A stretch of DNA of 11,330 bases from Actinomycetota bacterium (GTDB lineage: Bacteria; Actinomycetota; Actinomycetes; Propionibacteriales; Nocardioidaceae): NCBI GenBank assembly GCA_009702305.1, contig WLIH01000030.1, positions 1-11,330 on the forward strand, in the 5' to 3' direction. The notes beneath the pieces are model-generated. The model searched no databases. It saw nothing but the letters and a program-made list of their open reading frames with translations, and was not told where the DNA came from. The translations under genes were made by a program, and so were the position numbers. Positions 1 through 7,870 of this stretch are shown piece by piece. Numbering within the stretch: position 1 is the first letter of the stretch; each line of letters begins with the position of its first letter.

Positions 1-14
1 CGACGCGTGACGCA

Positions 15-50
15 CGCCGAGCCGGGGCGTGACTACGCCCCGGCTCGGTG
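15..50 (-). terminator. GC-rich terminator-like hairpin overlapping the treZ stop codon
   Basis: Positions 15-30 and 35-50 pair as a 16-bp stem (14 consecutive perfect pairs, then one G-T and one C-G) around the 4-nt loop GACT. The treZ stop codon (33-35) lies at the loop, so half of the stem is coding. No T-tract follows on either strand, as is common for actinobacterial terminators. It is placed to end the glgX-treY-treZ transcript and could also block transcription entering from the plus strand. That it terminates is inferred; the stem itself is directly visible. Confidence 0.65.
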
Positions 51-1796
51 CAGGACGGCCCCGGCGTGGGCCGGCAGGTCGAGCCGGCCGTCGTCGTGGA
101 GGTCGGCGCCGGACACCGTCTCGAAGAGCAGCCTCGCGCCGGGGGCGGCGTACGACGTCGCGGTGTCGGCCATGTTGACCACGATCCGGAGGTCGCCGCG
201 ATCGAGGACGAGCAGCCGGGCCGCCTCGTCGACCTCGCAGGAGGTGCGCTCGAAGGACGGGTCGGTGAGCTGGGGCCAGCTGCGGCGCAGGGCGGCCAGG
301 TCGCGGTAGACCTGCAGCATCCGGGCGCCGCGGCCGGACTCCGCCTCGGACCAGTCCAGCCGCGAGCGCTCGAACGTCGCGGGGTCCTGCGGGTCGGGCA
401 CGACGGAGGGGTCCCACCCCATCCGCTCGAACTCGGCGATTCGGCCCTCGGCCGTGGCTCGACCGAGCTCCGGCTCCGGGTGCGAGGTGAAGAACTGGAA
501 CGGCGTGCCGGCCGCCCACTCCTCGCCCTGGAAGAGCATCGGGGTGAAGGGACCGGCCATCGTCAGCAGCGCCGCGCACGCCAACTGGTCGTCGTCGAGA
601 GCCTCGGTGATGCGGTCGCCGACGGCGCGGTTGCCGACCTGGTCGTGGTTCTGCGCGCAGACCACCAGGCGCCAGCTCGGCATCGCCGCGGTGTCGATGG
701 GCGCCCCGTGGTCGCGGCCCCGGAACGAGCTGTAGGTGCCGTCATGGAAGAAGCCCCGTGTCAGCACCTTCGCCAGCGCACCGAGCGGCTCGAAGTCGGC
801 GTAGTAGCCGTCCGTCTCGCCGGTCAGCGCGACGTGGACGGCGTGGTGGAAGTCGTCGCTCCATTGGGCGTCGAGCCCGTAGCCGCCGGCCTCGCGCGGG
901 GTGACGAGCCGGACGTCGTTGAGGTCGGACTCGGCGATCAGGGTCAACGGCCGGCGCTGGTGCGCGGCCAGGGCGGCGACCTCGATCGCCATCTCCTCGA
1001 GCAGGTGGGTGTCCGAGCTGTCCTCGAGGGCGTGCACGGCGTCGAGTCGCAGCCCGTCGACGTGGTAGTCGTCGAGCCACATCGCCACGTTGTCGAGGAT
1101 GTAGCGGCGCACCTCGCCCGAGCCGGCGCCGTCGAGGTTGACCAGGTCGCCCCAGGTGTTGGAGCCCGACTTCAGGTAGGGACCGTAGAGCGGCAGGTAG
1201 TTGCCCGACGGTCCGAGGTGGTTGTAGACCACGTCCTGGATGACGCCGATGCCGGCCGCGTGGCAGCCGTCGACGAAGCGCTGGTAGCCGGCCGGTCCGC
1301 CGTACTGCTCGTGGACGGCCGACCACAGCACGCCGTCGTATCCCCAGTTGTGGGTGCCGTTGAAGGCGTTGACCGGCATCACCTCGACGAAGTCGACGCC
1401 GATCGAGCGCAGGTGGTCGAGCCGCTGCAGGGCGCCGTCGAAGGTGCCCTCCGGGGTGAACGTGCCGACGTGCAGCTCGTAGACGACCGCTCCAGCCAGC
1501 GGCCGCCCCGTCCAGGTCTGGTCGCCCCAGGCATAGGCCGTGGGGTCGAAGGTGCGCGAGAGTGCGTGGACTCCCGCCGGCTGACGACGCGACCGGGGGT
1601 CGGGTCGCGGCGTGTCCTCGTCGTCGATCAGGTAGCCGTAATCGGTCTCCTCGCTGAGCGGGGGGAGCGGCTCGACCGGTCGCCACCAGTCGTCGCCGTC
1701 TCGGGTCATCTCGAGGATGGCCTCGCCCTCCGACAGTCCACGGAGCAGGAGCCGGAGGCGCTGTGGACGAGGCGCCCACACCGCGAACGCGCTCAT
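33..1796 (-). CDS. treZ: Malto-oligosyltrehalose trehalohydrolase (TreZ)
   Basis: This is the last enzyme of the TreY/TreZ route (EC 3.2.1.141): it hydrolyses the alpha-1,4 bond next to the terminal trehalose of malto-oligosyltrehalose, releasing trehalose in the cytoplasm. The protein has 587 residues, normal for the family. Residues 1 to about 90 form the N-terminal beta domain, starting [17 protein letters not shown]. The GH13 barrel follows, with ELHVGTF (107-113), [13 protein letters not shown] (188-200), nucleophile Asp252 in [10 protein letters not shown], acid/base Glu289 in LIAESDLND, and Asp385 in NHDQVGNR. The frame stays open far upstream, but this ATG fits the family N-terminus and lies just behind a strong GGGAGGAG ribosome site. 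The ATG overlaps the treY stop (ATGA), so the two genes are probably translationally coupled. Identification is very secure. Confidence 0.97.
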   Translation of the reverse strand: MSAFAVWAPRPQRLRLLLRGLSEGEAILEMTRDGDDWWRPVEPLPPLSEETDYGYLIDDEDTPRPDPRSRRQPAGVHALSRTFDPTAYAWGDQTWTGRPLAGAVVYELHVGTFTPEGTFDGALQRLDHLRSIGVDFVEVMPVNAFNGTHNWGYDGVLWSAVHEQYGGPAGYQRFVDGCHAAGIGVIQDVVYNHLGPSGNYLPLYGPYLKSGSNTWGDLVNLDGAGSGEVRRYILDNVAMWLDDYHVDGLRLDAVHALEDSSDTHLLEEMAIEVAALAAHQRRPLTLIAESDLNDVRLVTPREAGGYGLDAQWSDDFHHAVHVALTGETDGYYADFEPLGALAKVLTRGFFHDGTYSSFRGRDHGAPIDTAAMPSWRLVVCAQNHDQVGNRAVGDRITEALDDDQLACAALLTMAGPFTPMLFQGEEWAAGTPFQFFTSHPEPELGRATAEGRIAEFERMGWDPSVVPDPQDPATFERSRLDWSEAESGRGARMLQVYRDLAALRRSWPQLTDPSFERTSCEVDEAARLLVLDRGDLRIVVNMADTATSYAAPGARLLFETVSGADLHDDGRLDLPAHAGAVLHRAGA

Positions 1797-4108
1797 CGCT
1801 CCTCCCGCACCAGGAGGGCGACCGGCTGGGCGCCGAGCAGGCCGTCGAGCGAGCCGTCGGTCGACCGACCCGACAGCACGTCGCGCCAGCGCCCGGGCGG
1901 CAGGTCGAGCGTCGTGCCCGACCAGCCGCCCCGCGCGGCCAGACCGAGAGGCAGCCGGGTCACCACCGTGATCGCGCCGCCGCGGTCGAAGGCGAGCGCG
2001 TGCTCGGCGGCGGGACCGGAGGCCGTGATGGCGGTGTAGCCGGTGAAGAGGTCGCGACGGTCGCGGCGCAGCCTCAGTGCCTGCCGGGTGGTCAGCAGCT
2101 TGGTGACGAGCGGGTCCTCGGCGTCGCCGTCGAGCACCGCGGCCCGGTGGTCGAAGTCGACCGGGCGGCGGTTGTCGGGGTCGACGAGCGACTGCTCGGC
2201 GAGCTCGCTGCCCTGGTAGACGTCCGGCACCCCGGGCAGCGTCAGCGAGAGCAGTTTGGCCGCGACGGCGTTGGACCAGCCCGCGTCGTCGATCTGCGCC
2301 AGCAGAGCGACGATCACCGCGGCCACCTCGGGGGTGTCGAAGGCACCGTCGACGGCGGCATGAACGGCCGCTTCGTACGCCGGGTCGGGCTCGGTCCAGG
2401 TGGTGCGGTCGCCGGCCTCGCGCATCGCCTTCTCGGCGTACGCGTGCAGGCGCTCGCGCAGGACGGGGTCGTCGGCGGACGTCCAGGCGCCGAGCACCGC
2501 CTGCCACAGCAGCGAGCCGAAGCCCGGATCGGGCAGCGGTGCGAGCTCGAGCAGGGTGGTGAGAGCCTCCGTCCACGCGTCGGGTGCCTCGGCCAGCACG
2601 GTGATCCGGGCGCGCACGTCCTCGCTGCGCTTGGTGTCGTGGGTCGACAGGCAGGTCATCGCGTGCGGCCACTGGCGCTGACGCGCCGCCATCTGCTCGT
2701 GGAAGTCGTCGACGCCGACGGCGAACTGACTGGGGTCGCCGCCCACCTCGTTGAGCGAGGTCAGCCGCGAGTAGCGGTAGAAGGCGCAGTCCTCGACACC
2801 CTTGGCCATCACCATCCCGCTGGTCTGCTGGAAGCGGCGGGCGGGTGGGGCGTAGGGGTCGGACAGCTCCGGCAGCAGGACGTCGAACGTCGCGGCCAGG
2901 TCGGGGCGGTGCTCGCGGGCCAGCGCGAAGGCCTGCTCGAGGTGCTCGACGCCCTCGGGCAGATAGGAGCGGTAGACCGGGAAGCAGGCGAGCAGCTCCG
3001 CGACGGCGTCGGCGACGGCGTCGGCGGAGGCCTCGATCGTGCGCCGGCGCACCTCGCGGGTGATCCGACGCACCTCCGACTCGAGGATCCCGTCGGCCAC
3101 CTCCCGCTTGGTGCCGTGGATCATCGCGGCCCAGTCGACGTCGCCGCCGCGCAGGCGCGACTCCAGCCGGTCCAGGGCGGGCTGACCCGCCGGGTCGGTG
3201 AGCACCCGGTCGATGAGTGCCAGGGCGTCGTACCCCGTCGTGCCGGCCGTCGCCCACGATGACGGCAGCAGCTCGCCGGGCTCGACGATCTTCTCGACCA
3301 GGACGTAGGCGCCACCGGTCAGCTCGGCGAGGTCGTCGAGGTAGCGCTTCGGGTCGCGCAGGCCGTCGGGGTGGTCGACCCGGAGCCCGTCGACCAGCCC
3401 GTCCTCGAACCAGCGCCGGATCTCGACGTGCGACTCGGCGAACACCTCGGGGTCCTCGACCCGGAGCGCCGCCAGGGTGTTGACGGCGAAGAAGCGCCGG
3501 TAGTTGAGGCCGTCGTCGGCGACATGCCAGTTGACCAGCTCGTAGTGCTGGCGGGCGTGCACGATGTCCGCATCGGCGTCGTCCTCGAACGTGCCGGGCG
3601 CCAGCGGGTAGTGGTTGTCGTGGTAGACCAGCTCGCCGTCGACGACCCGCAGGTGGGCGATCGGGCCGCCGTCGACCTCCTGATCGTCGTCACCGACGAC
3701 CGGGATCCGGATCCGGCCGTCGCCGGCCGCCCAGTCGACGTCGAAGGCCGTGGCGTGCTCGGACTCCCGGCCGAGCTTGAGCACGTCCCACCACCACTGG
3801 TCGTCGGTCGGCGTCGCCACGCCCACGTGGTTGGGCACGATGTCGACCAGCACGCCCATGCCGAGCCGCCGGGCTTCCGCCGACAGCGCCGCGAGTCCGG
3901 CCTCGCCGCCGCGCGACTCGTCGACGTGGTCGTGGGCGACCACGTCGTAGCCGTGGTCGCTGCCCGGCTCGGCGGCCAGCAACGGCGAGAGGTAGACCCA
4001 GTCGACGCCGAGGTCGTGCAGGTAGGCCAGCCGGGAGGTCGCCGCGAGGAGGTCGAAGTCCTCGGTGATCTGCAGTCGGTACGTCGACGTGGGCACCCGA
4101 GCGGCCAT
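1793..4108 (-). CDS. treY: Malto-oligosyltrehalose synthase (TreY)
   Basis: TreY (EC 5.4.99.15) is an intramolecular transglucosylase. It turns the reducing-end alpha-1,4 link of malto-oligosaccharides into an alpha,alpha-1,1 link, making malto-oligosyltrehalose, the substrate of TreZ. The product is 771 residues, typical for the family. Visible family marks are the N-terminal TSTYRLQ (7-13), DIVPNHVG (89-96), nucleophile Asp245 in [10 protein letters not shown], acid/base Glu272 in [10 protein letters not shown], a TreY-type [18 protein letters not shown] stretch (429-446), and His490-Asp491 in [14 protein letters not shown]. The start was chosen because TreY proteins begin a few residues before the TYRLQ motif; the frame is open upstream but there runs through the end of glgX. 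Only 5 nt separate it from the glgX stop, and the ribosome site (a weak GGGG) lies inside glgX. No catalytic residue is missing. Confidence 0.97.
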   Translation of the reverse strand: MAARVPTSTYRLQITEDFDLLAATSRLAYLHDLGVDWVYLSPLLAAEPGSDHGYDVVAHDHVDESRGGEAGLAALSAEARRLGMGVLVDIVPNHVGVATPTDDQWWWDVLKLGRESEHATAFDVDWAAGDGRIRIPVVGDDDQEVDGGPIAHLRVVDGELVYHDNHYPLAPGTFEDDADADIVHARQHYELVNWHVADDGLNYRRFFAVNTLAALRVEDPEVFAESHVEIRRWFEDGLVDGLRVDHPDGLRDPKRYLDDLAELTGGAYVLVEKIVEPGELLPSSWATAGTTGYDALALIDRVLTDPAGQPALDRLESRLRGGDVDWAAMIHGTKREVADGILESEVRRITREVRRRTIEASADAVADAVAELLACFPVYRSYLPEGVEHLEQAFALAREHRPDLAATFDVLLPELSDPYAPPARRFQQTSGMVMAKGVEDCAFYRYSRLTSLNEVGGDPSQFAVGVDDFHEQMAARQRQWPHAMTCLSTHDTKRSEDVRARITVLAEAPDAWTEALTTLLELAPLPDPGFGSLLWQAVLGAWTSADDPVLRERLHAYAEKAMREAGDRTTWTEPDPAYEAAVHAAVDGAFDTPEVAAVIVALLAQIDDAGWSNAVAAKLLSLTLPGVPDVYQGSELAEQSLVDPDNRRPVDFDHRAAVLDGDAEDPLVTKLLTTRQALRLRRDRRDLFTGYTAITASGPAAEHALAFDRGGAITVVTRLPLGLAARGGWSGTTLDLPPGRWRDVLSGRSTDGSLDGLLGAQPVALLVREER
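1799..1806 (-). promoter_or_regulatory. Strong ribosome binding site of treZ, inside treY
   Basis: The minus strand reads GGGAGGAG, with its GGAGG core 4 nt before the treZ ATG. It lies within the last codons of treY, and the two genes overlap by ATGA. Together these fix the treZ start despite a frame open for hundreds of codons upstream. Confidence 0.75.
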
Positions 4109-4113
4109 GCGGA

Positions 4114-6276
4114 TCAGCCCCGCCGGGTGTGCGCGGCGACCGATGCGGCTACGGAGTGGTCGGGCTCGGCCTCGGGAGCGCTGTGCTCGCGGAGGACCAG
4201 CACGCTGCGGTGGGCGACCTGGAGGCTGGCCCCGGCCGCGAGCGGCTCGCGCTCGTCGGCGTTGCCTCCGGTGTCGACGACGACATCCCACGCTTCGGCG
4301 TACTCGTCGGGCGGCAGGGTCACCGTCGCCTCGCCGTCGGCGTTGAAGTAGAGCAGGAAGTGGTCGTCGGTGATGGTGCCGCCGCGGGCGTCCTTGCCGG
4401 CGATGCCGTGCCCGTTGAGATACATCCCGATGGCCTGCGAGCCGTCCCAGTCGCCGTCCTCCATCGGCCGTCCGTCGAGGTGCAGCCAGACGATGTCGTT
4501 GAGCCGGTCCTCACCGTCGGGGCCGGTGCGCACGGTGGTGCCGGTGAAGAAGCGCTTGCGACGGAACGTCGGGTGGTCGCGTCGCAGCCGGATCAGGGCG
4601 GCCGTGAACTCCAGCAGCGGCACGTCGGCCTGGTCCCAGTGGACCCAGCTGATCTCGGAGTCCTGGGCGTACGTGTTGTTGTTGCCGTCCTGGGTGCGAC
4701 CGAGCTCGTCGCCGTGCAGGATCATCGGCACGCCCTGGCTGAGCAGCAGGGTGGCCAGCAGGTTGCGCTGCTCGCGCGATCGGAAGGCGAGGATCTCCGG
4801 GTCGTCGGTCGGGCCTTCGACGCCGTGGTTCCAGGAGCGGTTGTGGCTCTCGCCGTCGTTGTTGTCCTCGCCGTTGGCCTCGTTGTGCTTCTCGTCGTAG
4901 GAGACGAGGTCGCGCAGCGTGAAGCCGTCGTGGGCGGTGACGAAGTTGATGCTCGCGACCGGCCGCCGGCCGCTGTGCTCGTAGAGGTCGGAGGACCCTG
5001 CCAGCCGCGACGCGAACTCGCCGAGCGACGGCTCCCCGCGCCAGAAGTCGCGCACGGTGTCGCGGTAGGCGCCGTTCCACTCCGTCCACTGCGGCGGGAA
5101 GCCCCCGACCTGGTAGCCGCCGGGCCCGACGTCCCAGGGCTCGGCGATCAGCTTGACCTGGGAGACGACGGGATCCTGCTGCACGAGCTCGAAGAACGTC
5201 GCGAGCCGGTCGACCTCGTAGAACTCCCGGGCCAGCGTGGAGGCGAGGTCGAAGCGGAAGCCGTCGACGTGCATCTCGCTGACCCAGTAGCGCAGCGAGT
5301 CCATCAGCAGCTGCAGGGAGTGGGGGTGCCGGACGTTGAGGGAGTTACCGGTGCCGGTGTAGTCCATGTAGAACTTCTCATCGTCCTCGACGAGGCGGTA
5401 GTAGGCCTGGTTGTCGATGCCCCGGAAGCTCAGCGTGGGCCCGAGGTGGTTGCCCTCGGCCGTGTGGTTGTAGACCACGTCGAGGATGACCTCGATGCCG
5501 GCGGCGTGCATCGCCTTGACCATCGCCTTGAACTCCTGCACCTGCTGACCGAGCTGGCCGGTGCCGGCGTACGCCGCGTGCGGGGCGAAGAAGCCGAGGG
5601 TGTTGTAGCCCCAGTAGTTGCGCAGGCCCTTGTCGAGCAGCGTGGAGTCCTGGACGAACTGGTGCACGGGCATCAGCTCGATGGCGGTGACGCCCAGCCG
5701 GTTGAGGTGATCGGTGATCACCGGGTGCGCGAGGGCGGCGTAGGTGCCCCGCAGGTCCTCGGGCACGTCGGGGTGCAGCTGGGTCAGGCCCTTCACGTGA
5801 GCCTCGTAGATGACCGACTCGTTGTAGGGGATGTCGAGGCGGCGGTCGCCCTCCCAGTCGAAGAACGGGTTGATCACGACGCCCAGCATCATGTGGGCGG
5901 CGGAGTCCTCGTCGTTGCGCGAGTCCTCGTCGCCGAAGGTGTAGCCGAACAGGCTCTGGTCCCAGTCGATGTCGCCGCAGGTCGCCTTGGCGTAGGGATC
6001 CAGGAGCAGCTTGTTGGGGTTGCAGCGGTGGCCCTGGCTCGGGTCCCACGGGCCGTGCACACGGTAGCCGTAGCGCTGCCCCGGCTGCACGTGCGGCAGA
6101 TAGCAGTGCCAGACGTAGGCGTCGACCTCGCTGAGCGTGACGCGCTCCTCGTGCCCGGCCTCGTCGAAGAGACACAGCTCCACGCTCTCGGCCACCTCGC
6201 TGAAGATCGCGAAGTTGGTGCCGCTGCCGTCGAAGGTGGCCCCCAGGGGGTAGGCCTGTCCTGGCCAGCTCTCCAT
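4114..6276 (-). CDS. glgX: Glycogen debranching enzyme GlgX/TreX
   Basis: This is an isoamylase-type GH13 enzyme that hydrolyses alpha-1,6 branch points of glycogen. Next to treY and treZ it most likely acts as TreX, supplying linear malto-oligosaccharides for trehalose synthesis. The product is 720 residues, usual for GlgX. It opens with an N-terminal CBM48-like domain (PLGATFDGSGTNFAIFS, 10-26). The barrel follows, with DVVYNH (266-271), nucleophile Asp343 in VDGFRFDLAS, acid/base Glu379 in LIAEPWD, and His449-Asp450 in NFVTAHDG. GlgX-type signatures include YWGYNTLGFFAP (221-232) and the GEDNNDGESHNRSWN stretch (469-483). The ATG has a clear GGGAGGA ribosome site 7 nt upstream (positions 6283-6289), so it is the likely first gene of the operon. 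The last 25 or so residues are hydrophilic and probably variable. The symbol treX is equally apt. Confidence 0.96.
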   Translation of the reverse strand: MESWPGQAYPLGATFDGSGTNFAIFSEVAESVELCLFDEAGHEERVTLSEVDAYVWHCYLPHVQPGQRYGYRVHGPWDPSQGHRCNPNKLLLDPYAKATCGDIDWDQSLFGYTFGDEDSRNDEDSAAHMMLGVVINPFFDWEGDRRLDIPYNESVIYEAHVKGLTQLHPDVPEDLRGTYAALAHPVITDHLNRLGVTAIELMPVHQFVQDSTLLDKGLRNYWGYNTLGFFAPHAAYAGTGQLGQQVQEFKAMVKAMHAAGIEVILDVVYNHTAEGNHLGPTLSFRGIDNQAYYRLVEDDEKFYMDYTGTGNSLNVRHPHSLQLLMDSLRYWVSEMHVDGFRFDLASTLAREFYEVDRLATFFELVQQDPVVSQVKLIAEPWDVGPGGYQVGGFPPQWTEWNGAYRDTVRDFWRGEPSLGEFASRLAGSSDLYEHSGRRPVASINFVTAHDGFTLRDLVSYDEKHNEANGEDNNDGESHNRSWNHGVEGPTDDPEILAFRSREQRNLLATLLLSQGVPMILHGDELGRTQDGNNNTYAQDSEISWVHWDQADVPLLEFTAALIRLRRDHPTFRRKRFFTGTTVRTGPDGEDRLNDIVWLHLDGRPMEDGDWDGSQAIGMYLNGHGIAGKDARGGTITDDHFLLYFNADGEATVTLPPDEYAEAWDVVVDTGGNADEREPLAAGASLQVAHRSVLVLREHSAPEAEPDHSVAASVAAHTRRG

Positions 6277-6406
6277 ACGTGGTCCTCCCGCTCGTGTTTG
6301 GATCGATCAAAGCAGTCGACCACAGCCCGGCCTCTACCCGCTCGGGCGCGCCTCAATCGGCTCGCGCTCGGGAATGCGCAACGGTCTGGTCCGGGTTGGC
6401 CCCTCG
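6277..6406. promoter_or_regulatory. Divergent intergenic region between glgX and the MFS gene
   Basis: This 130-nt region must hold the promoters of the trehalose operon (leftward) and the MFS gene (rightward), unless the MFS gene starts at 6374. It contains the glgX ribosome site and an imperfect palindrome with a central CG, TTTGGATCGATCAAA, at 6297-6311. On the two sides of the CG, 5 of 7 positions are symmetrical. That shape resembles LacI-family operators, and the site lies about 20 nt before the glgX ATG, where a bound repressor could block transcription. The operator role is a guess; no sigma-70-like boxes stand out. Confidence 0.35.
6283..6289 (-). promoter_or_regulatory. Ribosome binding site of glgX
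   Basis: The minus strand reads GGGAGGA, with GGAGG ending 7 nt before the glgX ATG. It is one of only two strong Shine-Dalgarno sequences in the window and supports this start and a leadered operon mRNA. I could not find a convincing -10/-35 pair upstream of it. Confidence 0.75.
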
Positions 6407-7861
6407 ATGACCACCTCACCGCCGACCATCACCCGTGCCAGTGTCGGCCTGCGCAGCGAGCGCGGGCCGATCCTGCTGGCCGTGATGCTCGCGACCGGGC
6501 TGGTCGCCATCGACTCGACGATCCTGGCGACGGCGGTGCCGGCGGTGGTCGACGACCTCGGCGGCTTCACGCAGTTCCCGTGGCTGTTCTCGGTCTATCT
6601 GCTGGCGACGGCGGTGTCGGTGCCGGTCTTCAGCAAGCTCGCCGACCTCTACGGCCGCAAGGTCGTCATGCTCTGCGGCGTCGGCCTCTTCGTCGTCGGG
6701 TCGCTGCTGTGCGGGATCGCCTGGGGCATGACCTCGCTCATCGCCTTCCGCGCGATCCAGGGCCTCGGTGCCGGGGCGGTGCAGCCGATCGGCGTCACGA
6801 TCATGGGCGACATCTACTCGCTGCGCGAGCGGGCCAAGGTCCAGGGCTACATCGCGAGCGTCTGGGCCGCCGCGTCGCTGGTCGGCCCCACGCTCGGCGG
6901 GATCTTCTCCGACTACCTGTCGTGGCGCTGGATCTTCTTCGTCAACCTGCCGCTCGGTCTGGCGGCGTTCTGGATGCTGTGGCGCAACTTCGACGAGAGC
7001 GTGAGCCGCACCCGGCACCGCATCGACGTCGCGGGCGCGGCCCTGCTCGCGCTGGGCGGCGTCGCGCTGCTGCTCGGGCTCCTCGAGGGCGGCGTGCGCT
7101 GGGACTGGACCTCGGCGCCCAGCCTGGGTCTGTTCGCCGCGGCGGTGGTCCTGTTGGCGGCCTTCGCCGTGGTCGAGCTGCGTGCCGTCGAGCCGATGCT
7201 GCCGCTGTGGATCTTCGGCCGCCGGGTGATCGCGTCCGCGAGCATCGGGTCGCTGGTCGTGGGCGTCCTGATGCTCGGGCTGTCGTCCTACGTGCCCCTC
7301 TACGCGCAGGTCGTGCTCGGCCACGGCGCCCTCACCTCGGGCCTCGCGCTCGCGGCGATGACGATCGGGTGGCCGATCGCCGCGACGACCTCGGGGCGCT
7401 TCTACCTGAGCATCGGCTTCCGCGCGACCATGCTGATGGGCGCGGCCTTCGCCGTCGCCGGCGCCGCCCTGCTGCTGAGCGTCGACCGCTCGAGCTCGAT
7501 CTGGCACCTCGCTCTGCCGGCCTTCGTCATGGGCATCGGCTTCGGCTACGTCGCGAGCCCGTCGGTGATCGCCGCCCAGTCGTCGGTCGCCTGGGAGCAC
7601 CGCGGGGTCGCGACCGGCGCGACGCTGTTCGCCCGCTCGGTCGGCAGCGCGGTCGGCGTCGCTGCCTTCGGCGCGGTCGCCAACAGCGTCGTCGCCTCCC
7701 GGATCGGCGGCGCGGTGCCCGACCTGGAGCACCTCAGCCCAGGGGTCCTCGCGCCGGCGATCGAGGCGGTCTTCTGGGGATCGGCGGTCGTCTCGGTGCT
7801 GCTCGTGGTCGCCGGTCTCGTGATGCCACGCCACGTGGGCGAGGCGGCTACCGACCAGTAG
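6407..7861 (+). CDS. DHA2-family MFS transporter (14-TM, QacA/EmrB-like)
   Basis: This is an inner-membrane, probably proton-driven efflux protein of the major facilitator superfamily; the substrate cannot be read from sequence. The 484-residue product is hydrophobic throughout and long enough for the 14-helix DHA2 layout. Family motifs are clear: ATGLVAIDSTILATAVPAV in the first helix with Asp36 (motif D1), KLADLYGRKVV (77-87, motif A), RAIQGLGAGAVQPIG with Arg115 (motif B), and VGPTLGGIFSDYLSWRW (159-175, the antiporter motif C). An in-frame ATG at 6374 would add 11 residues. Neither start has a good ribosome site; 6407 was preferred because its short polar N-terminus is typical. It diverges from the trehalose operon and ends 9 nt before the acyl-CoA dehydrogenase gene, so the two may be co-transcribed. 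A drug-export role is only the family default. Confidence 0.9.
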   Translation: MTTSPPTITRASVGLRSERGPILLAVMLATGLVAIDSTILATAVPAVVDDLGGFTQFPWLFSVYLLATAVSVPVFSKLADLYGRKVVMLCGVGLFVVGSLLCGIAWGMTSLIAFRAIQGLGAGAVQPIGVTIMGDIYSLRERAKVQGYIASVWAAASLVGPTLGGIFSDYLSWRWIFFVNLPLGLAAFWMLWRNFDESVSRTRHRIDVAGAALLALGGVALLLGLLEGGVRWDWTSAPSLGLFAAAVVLLAAFAVVELRAVEPMLPLWIFGRRVIASASIGSLVVGVLMLGLSSYVPLYAQVVLGHGALTSGLALAAMTIGWPIAATTSGRFYLSIGFRATMLMGAAFAVAGAALLLSVDRSSSIWHLALPAFVMGIGFGYVASPSVIAAQSSVAWEHRGVATGATLFARSVGSAVGVAAFGAVANSVVASRIGGAVPDLEHLSPGVLAPAIEAVFWGSAVVSVLLVVAGLVMPRHVGEAATDQ

Positions 7862-7864
7862 CAT
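7859..7864 (+). promoter_or_regulatory. Candidate -10 box for a leaderless acyl-CoA dehydrogenase mRNA
   Basis: TAGCAT fits the actinobacterial TANNNT -10 pattern and lies exactly 6 nt before the ATG at 7871, so transcription would begin at or next to the start codon. Its first three bases are the MFS stop codon. There is no Shine-Dalgarno sequence for this ATG. The -35 region is weak (TGGGCG, 7836-7841). The same spacing recurs at the alarmone synthetase and pntA starts. Confidence 0.45.
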
Positions 7865-7870
7865 GGCGCC

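Noticed and set aside
1797..3257. The treZ frame stays open for 487 codons upstream of the chosen start, which could suggest a fused longer protein.
   Set aside because: The upstream part is Arg/Ala/Gly-rich low-complexity translation lying over treY in another frame. The [11 protein letters not shown] start has a strong ribosome site and matches the family N-terminus.
48..3262. Two long plus-strand open frames (48-2039 and 1763-3262) opposite treZ and treY.
   Set aside because: They lie entirely antisense to genes with intact GH13 catalytic motifs, and their translations look like complement artefacts of GC-ending codons.
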